From NCBI GenBank assembly GCA_937928595.1, contig CALGJV010000011.1:62001-126000 (forward strand): a DNA stretch of 64,000 bases. The letters run 5' to 3'. The stretch is from an uncultured Phycisphaerae bacterium. GTDB lineage: Bacteria > Planctomycetota > Phycisphaerae > UBA1845 > Fen-1342. The notes under the pieces were generated by a model, which did no database searches, was not told the DNA's origin, and saw nothing but the letters and a program-made list of their open reading frames with translations. Shown here in pieces: positions 8,916-17,291 of this stretch (positions are counted from its first letter, which is position 1; each line of letters begins with the position of its first letter). The translations under genes were made by a program, and so were the position numbers.

Positions 8916-9335
8916 ATGTTCAAGCAGATTCTCGCCGGATTCGACGGTTCCGAGTCGTCCAAACGCGCCTTCCAGGCCGCGTTGCACCTGGCGGCCGAAA
9001 GCAGCGGCGCCGTGGTGGTATTGACGGTGGTGCGCGCTCCCGAGGCGGCCGAGCTGGAGGGGGAGGTCGATGCGGCCCTGCGCGAAACGAACGGCGCGCT
9101 CGCCAAGGCCATCGGCTGGGCCAAGCAGCAGGCCCAGCAGGCGGGCGTGTCATGCACGTTCCGCAAGCAGATCGGTCATCCGGCCGAGCTCATCACGCGG
9201 GTGGCCGGAGAGGGGAAGTTCGACCTGATCGTGATCGGCCGGCGCGGCCACAGTCCGGTGAAACATTGGCTCGTGGGGTCGACGACGGACCGCATTGTGG
9301 ACCACGCTCCGTGCGCGGTCCTGATCGTTCATTGA
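8916..9335 (+). CDS. Universal stress protein (UspA family)
   Basis: Cytoplasmic nucleotide-binding stress protein of 139 residues, one Usp domain. It opens with FKQILAGFDGSE and ends with GRRGHSPVKHWLVGST, which fits the G-2x-G-9x-G-S/T ATP-binding signature exactly, then APCAVLIVH. It sits between the antiporter (1 nt gap) and crcB (18 nt gap), so it should be co-transcribed under the riboswitch. Usp proteins often dock on or regulate neighbouring CPA2 antiporters; that role here is inference. Confidence 0.9.
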   Translation: MFKQILAGFDGSESSKRAFQAALHLAAESSGAVVVLTVVRAPEAAELEGEVDAALRETNGALAKAIGWAKQQAQQAGVSCTFRKQIGHPAELITRVAGEGKFDLIVIGRRGHSPVKHWLVGSTTDRIVDHAPCAVLIVH

Positions 9336-9353
9336 TGAAGTGAGTACGCAGGG

Positions 9354-9767
9354 ATGTGGCGGACGTACGTACTGGACTGCCTGTTGAACAAGTACACGCT
9401 GATCGTCGCGGGCGGCGGTCTGGGCTCGGTGCTGCGCTACCTGGTGCAGGGCTGGGGCCAGTCGCTGACCAAGGGGACGTTTCCGCTCGGGACGATGATC
9501 GTGAACGTGGTCGGCTGCTTCGCAATGGGCGTGCTCAACATGGTCTTCGCGGAGCGCATCCCGATCCGGATGGAGTACCGCGTCGGGCTCACGGTCGGCA
9601 TTCTCGGCGGGTTCACGACGTTCTCGACGTTCGGCTGGGAGTCGTTCGCGCTGGCCAACGAGGGCCAGGGCGTCCGGGCGATGATGAACATGCTGCTGAC
9701 GGTCACGCTGGGGTTCGCGGCGGTGTGGCTGGGGTTCCGTCTGGCGCAACGCTGGTATGGGGCGTAG
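9354..9767 (+). CDS. crcB: Fluoride ion channel CrcB/Fluc
   Basis: Four-helix dual-topology membrane channel that exports fluoride from the cytoplasm. The 137-residue length is typical. Family motifs are all present: GGGLGSVLRY, FPLGTMIVNVVGC and GGFTTFSTFGWE, the last containing the pore Phe/Thr/Ser residues. The start is the ATG at 9354 preceded by GCAGGG. It is the third gene after the fluoride riboswitch, which fixes its function firmly. The only unusual point is about 20 extra N-terminal residues before the first helix. Confidence 0.97.
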   Translation: MWRTYVLDCLLNKYTLIVAGGGLGSVLRYLVQGWGQSLTKGTFPLGTMIVNVVGCFAMGVLNMVFAERIPIRMEYRVGLTVGILGGFTTFSTFGWESFALANEGQGVRAMMNMLLTVTLGFAAVWLGFRLAQRWYGA

Positions 9768-9770
9768 CAC

Positions 9771-10112
9771 ATGAAGCTCGAAGGCGAAGCGCAGTTGCTG
9801 CGGATTTTCATCGGGGAGAGCGACAAGTGGCATGGGCAGCCGCTCTACGAGGCCATCGTGCTCAAGGCGCGGGAGCTGCACCTGGCCGGCGCGACGGTCT
9901 TGCGCGGACCGATGGGCTTCGGCAAGCACAGCCGGCTGCACACGGTGAAGATCCTGCGGCTGTCGGAGGACCTGCCCATCATCATCGAGATCGTGGACAG
10001 CAAGGAGAAGATCGACCTCCTGTTGCCGCACCTGGACGCGATGGTGACGGAGGGCCTGATTACGCTGGAGAAGGTGCACGTGATCCAGTACCGCGCAAAC
10101 GGTACGGCGTGA
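9771..10112 (+). CDS. DUF190 protein, CrcB partner
   Basis: Small soluble protein of 113 residues with the DUF190 pattern: LRIFIGESDKWHGQPLYEAIV, then GATVLRGPMGFG and PIIIEIVDS. DUF190 resembles PII-like ferredoxin folds and is very often adjacent to or fused with CrcB, so a role in modulating fluoride export is plausible but unproven. Only 3 nt separate it from crcB, indicating translational coupling. Confidence 0.9.
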   Translation: MKLEGEAQLLRIFIGESDKWHGQPLYEAIVLKARELHLAGATVLRGPMGFGKHSRLHTVKILRLSEDLPIIIEIVDSKEKIDLLLPHLDAMVTEGLITLEKVHVIQYRANGTA

Positions 10113-10119
10113 GCCGGAC

Positions 10120-10758
10120 ATGCCGCCGATCGATCGACACATGCCGTTCTTTCGTCTGCTCGACGCGGCCCGGCAGCCGGGTTGCCCGCTCTGCCGACTG
10201 ATCCGCGCGCACACGCGGCGTCAGCTCGAGAGCATCCTGTACGAATCGGTGAACGACGTGGGCTTTCGCGATCGTTGGCGCGCGGCCCGGGGGTACTGCC
10301 ATCGCCATGCGTGGATCCTGGCCGAGTTCCAGGACGCCCTGGGCACGGCGATTCTCTACGAGGATGTCATCGCCTTCTACGGCGCGCGTCTGCTGACCGA
10401 CGGCACCGGTGCGAAGTGCCCGCTGTGCCGGGCCGAGGCGATGGACCTCGACGACCGCATCGCGGTGCTCGAGCAATCCTGGGACGACGACGAGCTGCGC
10501 GCCGCCCTCGAAGCCGGCGACGGATTGTGCGGGCCGCATGTGCGCGCGGTGCTCCGGCAGGTGCGGCGCGCCGAGGTGCGCGAGGCTCTGCTGCGGGTGT
10601 CCGCGGCCCGGCTCCAGCGCCTCGCGGCGGAACTGCGGCAACAGATCGACAGCTGCGACTATCAGCATGCCCCGCCGACCGACGAGCGCATCAAGCACGC
10701 GTGGCGGCGCGCCATCGAGCAACTGGTTGGGTGCCGGGATGTACCGCCGACGGACTAA
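10120..10758 (+). CDS. Cys/His-rich protein, DUF6062-like
   Basis: Predicted soluble protein of 212 residues with four spaced Cys/His sites: GCPLCRL near residue 25, GYCHRHAW near 65, KCPLCRAEA near 102, and LCGPH near 142. This spacing resembles DUF6062 and suggests bound metal, probably zinc. The rest is charged and helical. It starts 7 nt after the DUF190 gene and its 3' end overlaps the next gene by 20 nt, so it belongs to the same operon. No catalytic site is recognised. A link to fluoride rests only on position. Confidence 0.7.
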   Translation: MPPIDRHMPFFRLLDAARQPGCPLCRLIRAHTRRQLESILYESVNDVGFRDRWRAARGYCHRHAWILAEFQDALGTAILYEDVIAFYGARLLTDGTGAKCPLCRAEAMDLDDRIAVLEQSWDDDELRAALEAGDGLCGPHVRAVLRQVRRAEVREALLRVSAARLQRLAAELRQQIDSCDYQHAPPTDERIKHAWRRAIEQLVGCRDVPPTD

Positions 10759-11200
10759 GCGCGCCACACCGCCGGGCCGACGAGGTCGCTCTCAGAGCGA
10801 ACGGGAGATCGCGCGCGAAGAGGCGCTGCGGCCGTGCCCGCGGCTGGGTTTCGATCGCGATCAACTCGGCTGCTACCTCATCGGGCGCGGCGCCGTGGAG
10901 ATCGCCGAGTCGCAGTTCCGCCGGGCGGTGTGGCTCAACCCGTTCGAGCCGTCCTTCCAGGTGCACTGGGCGCTGTCGCTTATGAAGCTGGAGCGAAAGC
11001 CCGAGGCGCACGACGTGCTCCGCGGAGTCCTCGCCCGGAATCCGCAAAACCCGGAAGCGCTCGAACTGTGGCGTCAGAGCTGGCCGGATGAGTCGCCCGT
11101 GGAACCCGCCCGCGCACCGGAGTGCCCGGCGCGGGCCGATGCCCCGCCGGACGCGCGGTCGGCCGGCGCCGGTGCCGCCGACGCGGAGGCCGGCCGATGA
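10739..11200 (+). CDS. Small TPR-like protein
   Basis: 153 residues. After a basic N-terminus, residues about 35-115 form helical repeats of TPR type (GCYLIGRGAVEIAESQFRRAV, WLNPFEPSFQVHWALSLMKL, KPEAHDVLRGVLARNPQNPEALEL). The Pro/Ala-rich C-terminus is probably disordered. The ATG lies inside the preceding gene, and its TGA overlaps the next ATG as ATGA, so translation is coupled on both sides. Likely a protein-binding adaptor; partner unknown. Confidence 0.75.
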   Translation: MYRRRTKRATPPGRRGRSQSEREIAREEALRPCPRLGFDRDQLGCYLIGRGAVEIAESQFRRAVWLNPFEPSFQVHWALSLMKLERKPEAHDVLRGVLARNPQNPEALELWRQSWPDESPVEPARAPECPARADAPPDARSAGAGAADAEAGR

Positions 11201-11907
11201 GGATTCTCGTCATCTCCGACGTGCACGCCAACCCCTGGGCGCTGGACGCCGTCGTTCGAGATGCCGGCCCGGTGGAGCATGTGCTCTGCGCGGGCGACAT
11301 GATCAGCTACGGACCGGACCCCCGCGGCGCGCTCGCCCTGCTGCGCGGCTGCGGCGTCATCGCCGTGCGCGGCAACCACGATCAGGCCGTCGCGTCCGGC
11401 GCGGACCCGCGCGCGAGCCCGGCGAAGCAACCCCTGGCCCTGGCGCTGCGCGACTGGACCCGCTCCGCGCTCGAGCCGGCCGACGTCGCCTGGCTGGCGC
11501 GCCGGCCGATTCGACTGGTGTGGGAGGGCGGCGGCACACGCTTCGCGGTCGTGCATGCCACACCGGGCGACCCGCTCTACGACTATCGCCTACGGCCCGA
11601 TGCCCCGGAGGATTTCGTTCGCGAGGTCGCCGCGGGCGCCGACGCCGACGTGCTCGTCGTCGGGCACACGCACTGGCCGTTGCTGCGGACGCAGGGGCGG
11701 TTGCAGATCGTGAATCCCGGATCCGTGGGCCAGCCGCTCGACGGGGACCCGCGCGCCGCGTACGCCGTGTGGGAGGACGGCCGGATCACCCTGCGGCGCG
11801 TGACGTATGAGCAGGCTCCCGTGCTCGCGGCGCTGAGCGGCCTGCCGATCGAGCGGCCGCTGCGCGACGCGCTGGGCAACCTGCTGCGGCGGGCCCGGCT
11901 CGACTGA
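11197..11907 (+). CDS. YfcE/MJ0936-type metallophosphoesterase
   Basis: Cytoplasmic calcineurin-like phosphoesterase, 236 residues. All metal-binding motifs are present in order: SDVHAN (D-x-H), CAGDMISYGPDP (GD), VRGNHDQAV (GNHD), VHATPGDPLYDYRL and GHTHWP, then NPGSVGQP. This fits a Mn2+-dependent phosphodiesterase; the substrate is not predictable. The ATG overlaps the upstream TGA (ATGA). Two-metal phosphoesterases are among the enzymes that fluoride inhibits, which may explain induction in this operon; that is speculation. Confidence 0.88.
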   Translation: MRILVISDVHANPWALDAVVRDAGPVEHVLCAGDMISYGPDPRGALALLRGCGVIAVRGNHDQAVASGADPRASPAKQPLALALRDWTRSALEPADVAWLARRPIRLVWEGGGTRFAVVHATPGDPLYDYRLRPDAPEDFVREVAAGADADVLVVGHTHWPLLRTQGRLQIVNPGSVGQPLDGDPRAAYAVWEDGRITLRRVTYEQAPVLAALSGLPIERPLRDALGNLLRRARLD

Positions 11908-11918
11908 GGAAGACGCGC

Positions 11919-12347
11919 ATGCGCTGGTATTGTCCCGGTTGCTGGTGCGACTTCGGCGCGGACCTCGCCCGCTGCCCGCGCTGCGGTCTCGACCTGCACG
12001 GGTTCTGGGACTCCCGGGATTACCTGGAGAAGCTCATCCTCGCTCTGGATCACCCGGAACCGACGACGCCCGTCCGCGCGGCCGAGTTGCTGGGGCGTCT
12101 GCGCGCCGCGCCGGCCGTGGAGCCCCTCCAGCGACTGGTGCGCGCGAGCGCGGACGTGTTCGTCGTCCGCGCCGCGATCCGCGCGCTGGGCGCGATCGGG
12201 ACCCGCGGCGCGCACGAGTTTCTGAGAACACTCACCGATGAACCGGCGCGGTGGATCGCCGAAGAAGCGGCGCGGGCGCTGGATGCCGCCGGCCGACGCG
12301 CGGCGGCTCAGCGGCTCGACGCGCCACAGTCTGGTCAAGAGCCGTAA
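11919..12347 (+). CDS. Zinc-ribbon plus HEAT-repeat protein
   Basis: 142 residues. The first 25 hold CPGCWCDFG and CPRCGLDLHG, a two-CxxC zinc ribbon. Residues about 45-130 are HEAT-like helical pairs (VRAAELLGRLRAAPAVEPL, VRAAIRALGAIGTRGAHEFL, IAEEAARALDAAGRR). It starts 11 nt after the phosphoesterase and is the last gene of the riboswitch operon. Its final seven codons overlap the antisense remains of a Fur-family gene, so the C-terminal tail (APQSGQEP) may be recent extra sequence. No enzyme function is suggested. Confidence 0.75.
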   Translation: MRWYCPGCWCDFGADLARCPRCGLDLHGFWDSRDYLEKLILALDHPEPTTPVRAAELLGRLRAAPAVEPLQRLVRASADVFVVRAAIRALGAIGTRGAHEFLRTLTDEPARWIAEEAARALDAAGRRAAAQRLDAPQSGQEP

Positions 12348-12681
12348 GGCACGATCTCGTGACCGGTCACGGGGAAGCCTTCGGGGCCAGCCGCTTCCAA
12401 CCCGCGACGCAGCCTTCCGGATCGAAGACGGCGTCACAACCGCGACAACGAAAGTGGTGATGGTGACGCTCGGCGGAACCTCGCAGCTCGTACCGCGTCG
12501 GTTCGCCGAGCCGCTCGACCGGGCGAAGCGCTCCCCTCACGACCATCCGCTGGAGCGTCCGACAGGTCGTGGCGAGGTTGAGCAAGGGAACCCGCTTCCG
12601 GGCAGCCACGAGATTTTGCCGCGGAGCGAGCGGCCGACCCGCGCTGCGGACGGCCGCCTCAAGCGCAACTCTCTGCTGACT
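12326..12681 (-). pseudogene. Decayed Fur-family metalloregulator
   Basis: The minus strand from 12681 encodes a clear Fur/PerR/Zur-type sequence: SQQRVALEAAVRSAGRPLAP, then KRVPLLNLATTCRTLQRMV (winged-helix recognition region, with TC where VY is usual), HHHHFRCRGCDAVFD and KRLAPK. The gene is broken three ways. There is no ATG, GTG, TTG or CTG between the in-frame TAA just upstream and the HTH. A one-base deletion in the G run at KRLAPK gives a premature stop. Restoring the frame gives GFPVTGHEIVPYGS, then a stop where the first Cys of a CPDC zinc site is expected, with PDC still readable after it. It is probably non-functional. Confidence 0.8.
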
Positions 12682-12770
12682 ATGTCGTTACGTATTATAA
12701 ATCTCACCGCTTTACGGGCCGGGGCGGCGTGGCGCCGCTTCTGATCGATTTTGTGGCCGCCGCAACGCAC

Positions 12771-12798
12771 TTGACACTGCAGTTGCGACGGGTAGTAT
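12771..12798 (+). promoter_or_regulatory. Promoter for the PEP-CTERM protein gene
   Basis: Perfect TTGACA (12771-12776), a 16-bp spacer and TAGTAT (12793-12798). It gives a leader of about 140 nt before the ATG at 12947. An AT-rich CGTATTATAAAT at 12690-12701 on the other side is the likely relic promoter of the Fur-like pseudogene. Confidence 0.7.
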
Positions 12799-12946
12799 GT
12801 CGCACATGCGTATGCAGGTGCATTATTCGGTCTCAAGGCCGCGAAATCGCGGAGATGGGTTCGCCGGGCGGGCCGGAATCACCCAGGACGGTCTTGGTGC
12901 GGCTTCGCCCGCGGAAACCGGGCTTCGTTCGAGAGGAGGCAGGAGA

Positions 12947-13888
12947 ATGCAGTTTCGTCACCCGTGGCCGGCTTTTCTGGCAGGTTGCGTGATCGCGGGA
13001 GCGGCCGCGACCGTTTCCGCCAACCCCTTGCTCGTGGGCTACGGTCAGCCGTTCGGCGGCGGCCACGGCTCGGGCAACGGGGTTTACCTTTTCGGTACCA
13101 ACGGTGTGCACACCGACTTCATCCCCTTCCCAGGCCAGGGGGCCTGGGCCGGTTTGGCGAGCACGCCGGACGGCCGCCTGTTGGGCTTCGCCTCGGGGCA
13201 GCTCGCCGAGCTCCACGTGCCCACGCAGAGTGTGACGCCGATCGGCGGGCCATCGAACGTTAATGCGACCGGGTTCGACATCCTGGAAGACGGACGCGGC
13301 TTCATCGTTCCGTTTGACAGCGAGTTCGACACGCAACAGCTTCACCAGCTCGATTTGACCACGGGACAGGCCACGCCGCTGGGCAGTCCGAAAGCCGTGC
13401 AGGAGGCCATCGAGGCGGTGCTCGGTCAGCCCATGGGCAACGTGTACGCCAGCGGGCCGTTCATCATCGGGCTGGGGTCGGCGGGCGGCACGATTTACGG
13501 TGCCGATCTAGTCACCCTGAGCCTGATCGCGCTTTCGCCGAATACCGGCGTGGCCTCGGTCGTGGGCTCGTTGGGGGCGATCGGGAGTGTCCAGCACCCC
13601 AGCGGGCAGGGAAGGTACTTCGGCTTCGCGGGTCTGACCGGCGTCGACACCTCGGGCGACGGGTTGTTCGACACGCTCTATATGTGCGTGAACTACTACG
13701 ATCCGACCCCGGGCGTTCCCGGCGACACTCAAGCGATCGGCGGCATCGCCCGGGTGAACCTGACCGACGGCACGTGGACAATGGTCGGCGAGAACCCCGG
13801 CCACATTTTCTACGGGCTGGCCGCCGTACCTGAGCCGGCCGGCATGCTGCTGGCGGGGTTGGGGATGCTGTTCGTGCGGCGTCGATAG
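12947..13888 (+). CDS. Secreted beta-propeller-like protein with PEP-CTERM-like tail
   Basis: 313 residues. The ATG at 12947 has a strong ribosome site (GAGGAGGCAGGAG). A signal peptide ends around TVSANP. The body repeats short Gly/Thr-rich blades (GNGVYLFGTNG, WAGLASTPDGRLLGFASGQL, NATGFDILEDGRGFIVPFDS, GGTIYGADLVTLSLIALSP), a pattern of beta-propeller or DUF4394-like secreted proteins. The C-terminus is VPEPAGMLLAGLGMLF plus VRRR, a PEP-CTERM-type sorting signal expected to be cut by an exosortase (none in the window). No enzyme motif is seen. Confidence 0.8.
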   Translation: MQFRHPWPAFLAGCVIAGAAATVSANPLLVGYGQPFGGGHGSGNGVYLFGTNGVHTDFIPFPGQGAWAGLASTPDGRLLGFASGQLAELHVPTQSVTPIGGPSNVNATGFDILEDGRGFIVPFDSEFDTQQLHQLDLTTGQATPLGSPKAVQEAIEAVLGQPMGNVYASGPFIIGLGSAGGTIYGADLVTLSLIALSPNTGVASVVGSLGAIGSVQHPSGQGRYFGFAGLTGVDTSGDGLFDTLYMCVNYYDPTPGVPGDTQAIGGIARVNLTDGTWTMVGENPGHIFYGLAAVPEPAGMLLAGLGMLFVRRR

Positions 13889-13906
13889 GCCGACCGAGTC
13901 GTAGTT

Positions 13907-13955
13907 GCGGGCCGACGCCCTCGCCAGCGCGGATTTCGGGGGGACGTCGGCCCGC
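13907..13955 (+). terminator. Inverted repeat after the PEP-CTERM gene
   Basis: GCGGGCCGACG (13907-13917) and CGTCGGCCCGC (13945-13955) are an 11-bp perfect inverted repeat 18 bp after the stop, with a 27-nt loop and no T-run. Confidence 0.5.
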
Positions 13956-13976
13956 GCAACATTTGGGAGAGGCGGG

Positions 13977-14693
13977 ATGTCAAAACGGCATCCGTTGGTG
14001 ATGCTGATCGCGTTGGGTCTGGCGGCGGCACCGCTGCAGGCACACTATGACGTCTGGGTCGGGCGCTCGTCCAGCGGCCAGCTTCGCGTCGTGCGAGTGC
14101 CGGAGTACGCCTGGCGTCTGCCGCCGCTGGGGGCCAGCGGCCCGCTGTACGGGTGGCTGGACAACGATCCGGGTTTCTCCTCTCTGCCGGTTCCGAACCT
14201 CGGGGCGGATCTCTATCTGCTCCAGTTCGGCGCGACTCTCTGGCTCGAGCTGGTGAGTATCGACCCCGGAACGAAGGTATGGTCGCCGGTCCTGAGCGAT
14301 TACATCGACGCGCCCGGCCAGCGGCTTATCTTGGGGTCGTTCAACCTCCATACCCACGTGAACTGGCACGTAGACGCCGCGGCCCTGGGCGACGACTTCT
14401 TCGGACTGCGCAGCGTGGTTTTCCGGATCGTGGACACCGGCAGCACACGCTACACCCCGTCGGCGCCGGTTGCCCTGACGCTCGAGGTCGTTCCCGCCCG
14501 CGCGGGTGACTGTGACAACGGTGGTACGCTCGACCTCACGGATTTCGACGCTTGGGCACAGTGCCTCGTCGGTCCCGGCGTCTACTACACCGGGGCGTGC
14601 GGGTGCGCAGATCATGATGGTGACCACGACGTCGACCTGCGGGACTTTGCCCACCTGCAGCCGGCGTTCTCCGCCTCGGCCACCCCACGGTGA
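13977..14693 (+). CDS. Secreted protein with degenerate dockerin-like C-terminus
   Basis: 238 residues, ATG at 13977 after GGGAGAGGCGGG. A signal peptide (HPLVMLIALGLAAAPLQA) ends before HYDVWVG. The middle is beta-rich with no family I recognise. The C-terminus has two Asp/Asn-rich repeats, GDCDNGGTLDLTDFDAWAQC and ADHDGDHDVDLRDFAHLQ, a degenerate calcium-binding dockerin/EF-hand-like pair, but not the GDLNCDG...NFDDID form of the other exported proteins in this window. The gene follows the PEP-CTERM gene by 88 bp. Function unknown. Confidence 0.75.
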   Translation: MSKRHPLVMLIALGLAAAPLQAHYDVWVGRSSSGQLRVVRVPEYAWRLPPLGASGPLYGWLDNDPGFSSLPVPNLGADLYLLQFGATLWLELVSIDPGTKVWSPVLSDYIDAPGQRLILGSFNLHTHVNWHVDAAALGDDFFGLRSVVFRIVDTGSTRYTPSAPVALTLEVVPARAGDCDNGGTLDLTDFDAWAQCLVGPGVYYTGACGCADHDGDHDVDLRDFAHLQPAFSASATPR

Positions 14694-14712
14694 ATCTGCT
14701 CTCCGCGCCAAG

Positions 14713-14745
14713 CGAGGCCGGCGTCCCGTGGGGACGCCGGTCTCG
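14713..14745 (+). terminator. 15-bp hairpin after the dockerin-like gene
   Basis: Positions 14713-14727 pair with 14731-14745 (15 pairs, one G-U) around a GTG loop, 20 bp after the stop codon. There is no T-run. Confidence 0.6.
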
Positions 14746-15569
14746 CCGCGTCGCCCTCTCCGTCGCCACCACCGCACCACGGGAGATAGCCCGGCGCTGT
14801 AACGACGGTCGCAGCGGTCAAACCGGCGCTCGCCCGCGGAAGACCGTCGCCGAGCCCCGCGGGGCACCGCACGATCGGCGCGCGGTCGTGGACATGGCCC
14901 GCGTCGCGGAGGGATTACGGCAGTGGCCGCCGCGGCGGCATTCGTCCCGCCGCTGGCGAGCCGATCACGTGGCGGGCCGGTCCCCGAGCGATACGCTGCC
15001 CGGGCACGAGGCCGCCTCGTTCGGATGGCCGAGCATCGCGCCGGTCTCGGGGATTCGCCGATCGAATCCGGACACCTTCCTGGCCGACTCCGCGATCGCG
15101 AGGGGCGGCGACCCGATCGGGGCCGGTGCGGCCTGCCGCCGCGGGCGGATCGCCGAGTACAATCCGCCGCCGGCGGCCGAGCCGGAACACGGCCGTCGTC
15201 AGCCGCCCGGCGCCAGGGCGCGTGTGGCGGCGGCGGGTCGCCGGCGGAGATCCGGTGTCATGAGGCGGCGTCGAGCGCGGACCATCGCGGGTTCGGGAAA
15301 GCGGATGCACGCCTGAGACCGACCGCACCGGTATTGCGTTGGCGTCGCGGCTGACACGGCTCGGCGTCAGTTGTCAGATGGTCGAGGCGGACGCTCGCCT
15401 GTCGGAGCGGGTCAACGTGCGGGGCCGGCCGGCGGCACCAGAGTTGCTGCTCGACCAGATCGACTGCCGCGGCGGGATCGCCGCCGACCGGCGCGGCGGC
15501 GTCGCGAGCACGACGCGGCAGCGCGGCGACGAGACCCCGCTGAGCGAACGAGCTGCGAGAATCCCGGCG
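14746..15569. other. 824-bp stretch with no recognisable gene
   Basis: Several long frames are open on both strands, but their translations are Arg/Pro/Gly-rich with no domain, as expected of stop-poor high-GC DNA. A lone TACAAT is at 15167. I see no RNA gene or repeat. Immediately before the MFS start, GAGAAT (15557-15562) sits 7 nt from the ATG. Confidence 0.5.
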
Positions 15570-16853
15570 ATGGGCATGGACTTCCAGGTTCCAGGAAACT
15601 CGCCGCCGCCCGCGACGGCCCGCCCCCGTCAACGCTGGCTCAACCGCACTGTCCTCGGTATCGGCCTGGCCTCTTTGTTCTCCGATACCAGCCACGAGAC
15701 CGTGACCGTGCTGTTGCCCGCCTTTCTAGCCTCGATGGGTGCGGCGGCCGGAGCGCTGGGAACCATCGAGGGGCTGGCCGACGGCCTCTCCAGCGTGGCC
15801 AAACTCTACGGCGGCTGGCTGGCCGACCGCCTGCGCCGGCGCAAGGTCATCGCCGCCGGCGGCTATGCGTTCATGGCGCTCTCGCCCGTGGTCATCGCGG
15901 CCGCGGTCCACTGGCCGGTGGTTCTCGCGGGGCGGGTGTTGGCCTGGGTTTCCCGCGGCCTGCGGACGCCGGCGCGGAAGGCCCTGCTCGCGGACGCGGT
16001 GACCCCGGAGACGTACGGGCGGGCCTTCGGGCTGGAACGGGCGATGGACACCTGCGGTGCGATCATCGCCCCGGCCGCCTGCTATGCCCTGCTGGCGCTG
16101 GGTGTGGGGGAGCGCACGCTCATCTTCTGGTCGGCCGTTCCGGCGCTGCTCGCCGTGCTGGCCGTCGTGTTCCTGGTGCGAGAACGCACCGACCGTGAAC
16201 CCGTCACCACTCCGTTTCTGCGGAGCTTCGGGGGGTTCAGCAGGCCGTACAAGGAGTTCCTCGCCGCGGTGGGCCTGTTCGGCATCGGCGACTTCGCGGA
16301 CACGTTCTACATCCTCTACGCGGTGTCGGTGCTGTCGCCGCAGATCGGCGCGGCCCGGGCGGCGAGCCTGTCGGTCGCGTTTTACGTCGTGCACAACGTG
16401 CTTTACGCGGCGTGGTCGTACGGCGGCGGCTGGATCGCCGACCGTGTGAACCGCCGGGCGCTGCTGGCCTGCGGCTATGCCGCGGCGGCGCTGGCGGCGG
16501 CGTGCATGCTGTTGGGAGTGGAGCACTTTCCCTGCGGCGCGGGTCTCTGGCCCACGTACCTCGGCTTGGCCCTGATGTTCGCGCTCGGCGGCACGGGCGT
16601 CGGCATCTACGAAGCCGTCCAGGACACGATCGCGGCGGAGTTGCTCCCGCGCGAAATCCGCGGCAGCGGCTTCGGCGCACTGGCCGTCGTGACCGGCCTG
16701 GGCGACCTGGTCAGCAGCCTCCTCTTCGGCTGGGTCTGGGCCGCGTTCGGCGTCGCCGCGGCCGCGCTCGTCGCGCTGGTGCCGATGGTCGCCGGCGCGG
16801 CGTTCGTGCTGTATCTGGCGCGACGGTCACGTCGCGGCCCGGTCCCCGGGTGA
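15570..16853 (+). CDS. MFS transporter
   Basis: Major facilitator of 427 residues with about 12 hydrophobic segments. It starts at ATG 15570 (ATG 15576 is possible); an upstream in-frame extension is Arg-rich and unlikely to be coding. Motifs: SLFSDTSHETVTVLLP in TM1, and AKLYGGWLADRLRRRK, the MFS motif A between TM2 and TM3. SHETV-type proteins form a broad family of uncharacterised exporters. Substrate unknown. It is monocistronic, followed by a hairpin. Confidence 0.85.
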   Translation: MGMDFQVPGNSPPPATARPRQRWLNRTVLGIGLASLFSDTSHETVTVLLPAFLASMGAAAGALGTIEGLADGLSSVAKLYGGWLADRLRRRKVIAAGGYAFMALSPVVIAAAVHWPVVLAGRVLAWVSRGLRTPARKALLADAVTPETYGRAFGLERAMDTCGAIIAPAACYALLALGVGERTLIFWSAVPALLAVLAVVFLVRERTDREPVTTPFLRSFGGFSRPYKEFLAAVGLFGIGDFADTFYILYAVSVLSPQIGAARAASLSVAFYVVHNVLYAAWSYGGGWIADRVNRRALLACGYAAAALAAACMLLGVEHFPCGAGLWPTYLGLALMFALGGTGVGIYEAVQDTIAAELLPREIRGSGFGALAVVTGLGDLVSSLLFGWVWAAFGVAAAALVALVPMVAGAAFVLYLARRSRRGPVPG

Positions 16854-16875
16854 TCCCCTGCGTGAGCACGAGGCT

Positions 16876-16917
16876 AGCCTGTTCCGGTGGCGAAGCGTCG
16901 CGCCAGGGCGACAGGCT
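16876..16917 (+). terminator. Stacked hairpin after the MFS gene
   Basis: AGCCTGT (16876-16882) pairs with ACAGGCT (16911-16917), enclosing TGGCG (16888-16892) paired with CGCCA (16901-16905). It lies 22 bp after the stop and has no T-run. Confidence 0.5.
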
Positions 16918-17291
16918 CGGGCGAACGGGGGGGCGGAGTGCGCTGCGGCTCGCCAAGGCTGCCGGCGGCCTCGAGGTCGTTGTGCGGTCGCCGGACGGCT
17001 GACGGATGCGGCCGGTGGGTCAGCCGGGTAGCGGTGCCGGCGTTTAGGATCGCGCCGCTCATCTCCGTGGCGAGGTTCCTCGCGCTGCCGGGAAGACCGC
17101 CAGGGCTCTTACGGCGACCGGCGCTGCCGGTCGGGCGGCGAAACAAACGGCCGGTCCGGCACGCAGCGACACCCCCGGGGGTTGTGGGGAAGAAGGGACC
17201 TGCAGGCGGGGGATCGGGGAACGCGGCGCAACGGGCCCGTCCCAAGTTGCACGCCACGGATCGCCCCGGTCGGGAGGAGCCTGACTCCGAA
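16918..17291. other. Intergenic, nothing recognised
   Basis: 374 bp between the MFS hairpin and the tRNA pair. Open frames on both strands are featureless and I see no structured element. Confidence 0.5.

Noticed and set aside
12537-12836. Minus-strand frame overlapping the Fur-like sequence as the real gene
   Set aside because: Its translation is not Fur-like. Only the other frame reads the HTH and HHHH...CxxC motifs.
14746-15569. Possible genes in the 824-bp gap before the MFS transporter
   Set aside because: Translations on both strands are low-complexity Arg/Pro/Gly without motifs, and no ribosome-binding site fits.
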